A stretch of DNA of 64,000 bases from Aphelocoma coerulescens (Eukaryota > Chordata > Aves > Passeriformes > Corvidae): positions 33,243,001 to 33,307,000 of the forward strand of contig NC_091020.1 of assembly GCF_041296385.1 (NCBI RefSeq), in the 5' to 3' direction. The notes under the pieces were generated by a model. The model was not told the origin of the DNA and did not search any database. It saw only the letters and a program-made list of their open reading frames with translations. The position numbers and the translations under genes are program-made. Below, piece by piece: positions 57,029 to 64,000 of this stretch. Within the stretch, counting starts at the first letter, position 1. The number at the start of each line of letters is the position of its first letter.

Positions 57029-57730
57029 AATGTACCTGAGAATCTCATCCTGGTTGTATTTAACTTTCAGGTGCAGCTTTGCATTGTTAGGCACAAACTT
57101 GCAAGACATGAGATTTCCCAAACTCCTCCTTAGTTCACAACAAACTAAAATCCTTCCAGAAAAATGTTACTTGCTGTCAATTCACGCTGCTATTGCTTCG
57201 TTCATCCTTAGGAGTGTTCTCACACAAATCCAGGGCCAAATGCTTCCTTCAGAGGTAGTAAAGGCAAATGCTAAAAATGAATGTATTTTCTAAAGTCCCA
57301 ACAGTGATCTCAGTCTTACATAAAAGCTAAAATGTAGACAGTTCCTCATTTCAAAGAGCTTTCAATTCAATTATCCAAAACAGAGAAGAGACAGGATGCA
57401 CAAGGAAAGCCAGAGGAAGGAATAGCTGGGAGGACTTTGGTTTCATTGTCTGATTGTTTTAATTGCATTTCCTTATAGAGTGTTGCATCTTTCATCATAC
57501 TCCAACTGGAAGAAGTCTCAGGCTCTGACAGATCTCTGCTGGGAGTAAATTGCATAGCTGGGAGCTGCCTGCCTTTTTTTAACAAGTTTGGTCCTCAGGA
57601 GAGGCTTGGAAATCAATCTCATGGTGCAATCCTGAGAATGTTTTTGCACTTTGGTGCATTTTCCTCTGTGAACAATCTCAACATTCCCTGCACTCAAAAG
57701 TTACCCAGAACGACCTGTGCCAGGTCTGAG

Positions 57731-57764
57731 CTGAAAATAAAGGCAAGCTGAAAATAAAAGCAAG
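57731..57764. repeat. 17 bp tandem duplication
   Basis: CTGAAAATAAAGGCAAG is followed by the same unit with one G-to-A change. Confidence 0.88.
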
Positions 57765-58631
57765 CTGCTTTTGCATGTTTGGTCTGTAAAATATCATTTA
57801 ATTCAATGTTTGTGCTGCACCTACCAAAGCCAAGGGGAAATCTACAGGTACTGCTGGGAGTTATAAAATAGAAGGTGAAAAGTCTCTGTTTCACATCCTG
57901 CTCTCTGCTACCAAACTGCAGCAAAGGTTTGTGGAGCTACCCCAGGTGTCACATCCCTGCTCCATAGGATGCACAGGCACAGTCCCTATCCACCCCTGCT
58001 CTCTGCTGTGCAAAACCCTATTTTGATGAAAGCTGTATGAAATGGGCTATTTTTGAGCCTGGCAGCTGCCTGTCAGAGTGGCCTGAGGTTCCCTGCAGTG
58101 ACATTCACCTGCCCATGCAGGTATGAGAAGAAGGTTTGGTTTTATTCAGAATGAAATGTTATTAATTCACTATAAAGCTGCAGAATTCCTGGGTTGCCTG
58201 TGGATTTAGGCTGCAAGGTTGGTATTTCCAGGCTGAAAAAATTCCCTGAGTGTTTTGGTGTTTATCTCTGTTTCTAGAGAAACTGAAGCTCAATAATAGA
58301 CAAAAAACATTCATATGGATCTCAGAGAAAGGCACTTGACTGCTCTTTATTTTTCAAGGATGAATTACTTGTGTTGTCTATGAATGCATCAGATTATCAG
58401 GCCAATATTAGGAAATGCTCAATTTAGCAGGAGCTGTTAATGAAACCAAGGCTGTGTGAGCAGGCAGGGACTGCAACAGGTAGAACAGGTAACTCTGGCA
58501 GAAACTCTGCAATGCATTTTTCACAGCACTCTGTCCTTTCCCAGTCTGCTCAAGCCTTGCAACATTCCAGGTGAAATCATGAGGATCTTTACCACCAATT
58601 CAAGAGTATCCTGGAATTTATTTTTGACAGT

Positions 58632-58689
58632 TATCCTATATATTAATATATTAATATCTATTAATATTATAATATATCCTATATATTAA
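58632..58689. repeat. AT-rich run with 14 bp direct repeat
   Basis: ATCCTATATATTAA occurs at 58633-58646 and 58676-58689, flanking TAATAT units. Confidence 0.8.
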
Positions 58690-61519
58690 GAGGAGATCAC
58701 CTGCTTTCTCTAGACTTTAAGTTGTGACTTCACTAACTCACCAAATCAAATCAACTTTTTATCTTTTATATTGGGAAGAAAAAACCTGAATATTTTGCTC
58801 CAACACTTGACTGAAAATTAATGAAAATAATTTCCTCCTCTTTCTCCAGTGGACATCCTGAGCTGGGAGCAGAGCAACAGGATTTGCATTCCAAGACCTT
58901 TAGCTGTTTCCATCTGTGTAACTCCACATGGGGATGATATTCTTGGAATCATCAAGACTATTGTTTGCAGCAGCTTGGATGTATGGAATTTGTGCAGTTT
59001 TCCACTAGAGAAGACCTTTGATTTTGGTTTTAACTAAAATGATGTCTTCTATTTTTAGCCATAATATTTGAATATTAATACTTTAGGAATATTCATGTTT
59101 TTCACATGCTTACAGATTCCAACACCAATAAAGGGAAGAAAAGAGGAGCATGCAGACCAAACCAACAATTTGTAATGCACAGAGATGGTGGTGACAAATT
59201 TTTCAGTATGGCCTCTTCTGATTAACTCTAATTTACTCATTATAATTCAAAAAATCCACCTGAAGTTGCCATTTCACGACTGAAAAATAAAAAAAATCCT
59301 GAGTCATGCTGTGAATTTAATTTTGGATAAATTATTTTGTTGGGGTGTGTGTCCCCTGCTTCTTAAAGCTACTGGAGATAACCAGGACAACCTAGTTTTG
59401 AAAAACATACGGGAAAAGAAGCTGATTTATGGCATTCATAAAAACTTTCCTTTTTAAAGTATTGTTTTAATATATTTTATTTAACTTGAAGAAATCTTTC
59501 ATGTAGCAATGAAAATTGCCACCCAGTCAGTAAGACTGTCTTAACAATTTTGTACTCTCTATGCCACTTTGAAAAAACCTTGGGGAAGCTACAGAAATTG
59601 GACAGCAGGAATGATCAGAGATTGTGTGAATCGATTGCATAATGGATTCAGCTGGAAATGACCCAGTTATTTGGTTGTTTCTTTAACCAACTGAAAATTT
59701 CATCATTAGAAAACACAGGGAATTCAGCTGTGGCTTTGAGAGACATGGAAATACACATCCTATGTACAAAAGAACTTACTAATGAAATGCACCTACAGCA
59801 TTTCTGGTTCAGAGATAAAAAGCAAACATTCAGGGAAGAAGCTGCTGTGGACATTTGCTCTTCCTGGCCCATATCCAACCATGATTTTACTTGTGATTTG
59901 CAGCCATGGATAGGTATTCACTTTAGAAACAATAAGAAGATGTCTGGATCAAATCAATTAATTCCAGGCTGAGAAAAGACACAAAGCTTGGATTCAGACT
60001 TAATAACATTTGTCTGTGGAAGTGTGTTCTTGTGAGGTTTTCATTCCAGAACAGCTTCCTACAGCAATGTTAAATGGCCACATCTCAGTGTCCATTATTG
60101 TCAATTATCCTTCTCCCAGGGGGCTGAGTCCCAGCTGAGGGCACCAAGGCAGTTCTGGTAGCTGGGCACCATGAGAAATCCCCTGTCCCTTAAAATCAGC
60201 ACGAGAAACACTCAGGAATTATCTCAGCCACCATCTCATCTCTAGAATTTTGAATTTACCTCTTATTTTAGGGTTGCCTATAGTGAGATCAATACCTGGG
60301 GGTGCTGCTGAGCTCCCTCCTCAAGCCAGGGGCTCAATTTGCAATCTCAGCATGTATGGGGATATTTGAAAGCGCTCTCATCCTCATGGTGGCTTTGTCC
60401 TATTGCTGCAGCATCTTCCACTGAAGCTCTGGACAAAACCCCCACCTTTTGCAGAGCCAGCTTGGTTTCCTTCACTCCTGCAGCATAATTACAGCTGCTG
60501 TGCTGCAATTTTAGCTGTTCTGTATCACACAGCTGTATTAGCAGGCATCCTCAGAAACAGTTCCACAGGATGTACGGGTGAGCAGGGCAAGGAAAACACT
60601 TGTGTTCATGACTCTTGCCTAAATTATTAATTTATTTTATTTCCTTCTGGTCTAAATAAAGAGTACCAGATAAGCCCAGATTGCTTTTATGGCTCTTGTA
60701 TCTAATAAAGATGCATTTAGGAAATCATTCTGTCCTCCTCCTTCAGAGGCAAAGCAGACAAACCATTCTTTTCTTTAAGGAGTGCTTTCCATCAATTTTG
60801 GAATATGTCCAGTTTTTCAAATGGAAGGGCAGAGAGAAGCATCATGTTTCCTCCTCAGCCTGTATTTTAAGAGCCATACCTGTAATCCTCTCCAATTCCT
60901 ACAAGTCTGTGCTTGTCTAACTCCTGATGAGCAGAGAGACTGAGACCTGGAAAAGGAGAAATATCAGCTTTGTGCAGTCTGACAATCTCCTGTCCCACGG
61001 GAAGATACAGGATTCAAGTCTCGTTTAAACAAAACACTCTAACATGCAGTTAAGATGCAAAACTGTGAAGCTACTGATAGAGCTAAATTAAGCACAGAAA
61101 TAAGTGTATACTTTGTGAGAATTAAGATTTTAATGCTCATTATACTATTCATACTATTCTTAGGTCTTTATGGTCTTGCATAAAAATTCTTAATGAGGCC
61201 AATATCATAAATTTTGCCCTTGCAGCTAAATTTAGAGGTTTTCCTCTGAAAAGTTTGGTTGATAATTCATCTTCCAACAGCAGAAACTTTGAATGGGAAC
61301 TCTGGCAGTCTAATTTCTGCAGCTAAAGTTATGCTTAGGTCACAGGTATGCAAAGTACTTTAATGCTGCAAGGCACCTGCAAGGTGAAATAACAGTAAAA
61401 GCACATTTCTGATGACTTTCACCTTGCTGAAAATATCTTCTGATTGCTTTTCTGTGATGGACAGCCTTTGTAGGGGCTGAGTTAAACATAATAAAGTTTT
61501 CCATTTTCTAAACAATTTG

Positions 61520-61556
61520 TTATATATATATTACATAAATATTGTATATTTATTTT
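61520..61556. repeat. AT-rich run
   Basis: TATATATATA passing into ATAAATATTG units; a run of nine G follows at 61567-61575. Confidence 0.8.
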
Positions 61557-64000
61557 TGAGGGCATTGGGGGGGGGTGCAAATGTGGTCTCTAAATGTTGC
61601 TGCTTTGGTGATGTGATCATGGAAGTGTGAAATTCCCACAGATGTTCATGACTCACACTCTACCGTTGCTATGGCCCAGCTTTTCCCTGGAACAACGTCC
61701 ATGGATTTCAGTCTGAGTGGTTTTCTGACTCTGCTCATATCTGAAGCATTGCTAACAATTACAAGTGTGTTTTCTGGCCTGAATTCAGGCCCCCAGTCAC
61801 CCTACACCCCAGATCATTTGAAGCAGCATCTCGAGGCAGGTGAAAGTTCCTCGAACACACACATTTTGCTTTTTATTTACTTTTTCTGAAAACCCCATTC
61901 CCAGAGCACCACGAGAGCAAAGCAAGGAAAGTGCACTTACAAGAAATCCCCTGCACCGAAGCTAAAATGCTGAATTATAGTCCCAGACCAAAGATCAAAT
62001 AAAGAATTAAGGAGGTGCCAACATTTCCTATCCTAAGAGCTCATTAATTATTGGTTAATGTTGCCTTGAAGCTGTATATTTTTCTAGGACAACCAACAAA
62101 TGCTTCTTTGAGGTCTACAACATCGGGGACTTCTCTCAGGAGGAAATATTTTTCCCAGCACTGCAACATACACTCATTCTTATGATTGCTCTTGAAGAAT
62201 TAAAAACAGATAAAGAATAAATTAAGAATAAAAGAATAAATTATCGGGTTCTTTAGGTCATGTTTGACATGAAACCAAGTGAGGTTCAGAAAATACACTT
62301 TTTCATTTTCTTTCCTTATTTTTCACATTTTTGCTCTCTCACAAGCGCAGGTTGTGGCTGGCTCGAGATGCAACAAATCATTTAGCAGGAAGAGCTTCTA
62401 TTATTCCTGGCACAGCTGGAAGCAGGAGTTTCCAGAGTGCCTGGGAGTTTTCTGGCCAAGCCTTCAGACTCAAGAGGCTCATCTAAACTCCAGACATCAC
62501 ATTCATTCCCTGAGCTGCCTTCTGCTGCCACCAGCCTGGCAGAGGATGGGACCTGAGATGTGGCACAAGGTACCCTCCCATTTGTACCCACACCTGAAAA
62601 GACCTCCCCTTTCTCTACAGAGTATTTAATTTAATCACACTGAAGAGAGCATATTATCTTTAATGGCCAAAAAGAAATCCATTCTGAAAAATATCATATC
62701 AGTTCTTAACTTTTTATTATGAGCTTTACAAAGGCTGGATTCTGTGCTATTAATTTTAAACTGTCTTCTCTGACTTTTTTCTCAAGCACAGAAAAAACTT
62801 TTTTTTGTGGCTAAAGCCACAAAACTGAGTGCAGCCATCAAAAATGAGAACAATCCTCTTTTTTTCCAGAGCCAAACAAACAGACTTAGCCAAAAAAATG
62901 GAGAACAAAACTGAGACAGACCACTTGCACAATGGCTGGGTATAGGACAAAAATTACCATTAAAAACACATCTTCGTGCCAGAAATAGCTAAAAATACCA
63001 GGTCACTGAGGTGTACTGCAAGAGCAAAGATTCTACACTGAGAGCATTAATTGTAGCCATTAAAAATAAACACTGAAACTTGGAATACCATTAACAAGCA
63101 CAAAACCAAGACAGAAATAGCTCTGATCTTAAGATACAACCCCGGCTCAATAAATGAGACATCTTAGAAGTGCTCAAATTTAACCACATTAGCAATCCCA
63201 CTTAAGTGCATTTTACCAAAAACAGGATAAATATATAAGAAGTTGTATGAGTACAAAACTGGCTCGTGGTGCAATTATTTCCCTCCCCCTCCGTGCAGGC
63301 TGTAGTAGGAATTTTATAAAGCAGTAAATATATCCAATATATCCATAGTTGGTATAGCACATTCACTGGGCAGGGTGACAGCATGGTCATGAAATTCCTT
63401 AAACATACATAAACTGGAAAGTATCCATAACTCCTGGTCCTAGAAATATACATTTCCTGGGAGTTCTGACTGTTTTTTCAGGATTTTGCAGCACAGCCAT
63501 GGTTTTGGAACACAACATGCATTTAAGGTGGCCCAAAGGAAGTATCCAAGTGGGAGGACACAGGAAAGGGGCTGTAAATGCTCCACCCTGAGGATCAGAA
63601 TTGCTCACCTGGGGCTGAGATACACAAGAACAGCTTCAGAAATCCTCTGGAAATGCCTAATTCCACTGGAATAAATGGCACCACTCTGATATCACCCACC
63701 TTTCAGCTTCTCACTCTCCTGAGCACACATGTGAAGCCCACACACACAGAGCAGGAAAAACCTGAGAAACTGTGAAGTTCTCATTAGTAGTGACAAGCCA
63801 TTAAATTTTATCCCCACTACTACAGTCACCTCCACTCCCAAGTGCTAAATTTACACTTGAGAAAGGCTGGAATCAGGCACTTCCCAGTCAGTTCCACTTA
63901 ATGGTATTCAAATTTTAATCCAGTTAAGCTCCAGCACAGACAAAACTGCATTTTTTTACTTCTCAACAAGGCAGAAAATGAGTTGAAAATGATACTGAAA

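Overview
This is vertebrate nuclear DNA, almost certainly from a bird and probably a songbird. It is low in gene density, broken by long introns, and carries about fifteen 5'-truncated CR1 retroposons of the avian type. It also holds an avian-type solo retroviral LTR. No prokaryotic features (operons, Shine-Dalgarno sites, CRISPR) are present.

One protein-coding gene is recognisable: carboxypeptidase X member 2 (CPXM2), on the minus strand, running from 56104 down to its stop codon at 12154. I found twelve exons. Each has AG acceptor and GT donor borders where these apply, and the reading frame is continuous across all eleven introns, giving 622 residues from the first cysteine of the discoidin domain to the stop. 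In order they encode the F5/8-type C (discoidin) domain (four exons), the M14 carboxypeptidase-like domain (six exons), and the transthyretin-like domain with a basic C-terminal tail (two exons). The exons for the signal peptide and the basic N-terminal region were not found. They probably lie beyond 64000 or in a divergent form within 56105-64000. The peptidase domain keeps the HGNE zinc motif but has replaced three hallmark catalytic or ligand residues, so it should be a pseudo-enzyme, as is known for this family.

Layout: 1-10900 is intergenic sequence downstream of CPXM2 with three CR1 pieces and a small hairpin. 10902-12153 is the likely 3' untranslated region. 12154-27614 holds eight fairly closely spaced exons. 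27615-34772 is a 7.2 kb intron. 34773-35990 holds two exons separated by an intron that is two-thirds a 661 bp solo LTR flanked by a perfect 5 bp duplication. 35991-49545 is a 13.6 kb intron, then exons at 49546-49685 and 55995-56104. 56105-64000 is presumed intron with no recognisable gene.

I found no convincing undescribed biological system. The best observations are the catalytic-residue losses, the solo LTR inserted 68 bp from a splice acceptor with its own target-site duplication, a CR1 the same short distance from the last exon, and a perfect 12 bp inverted repeat in the intergenic part.
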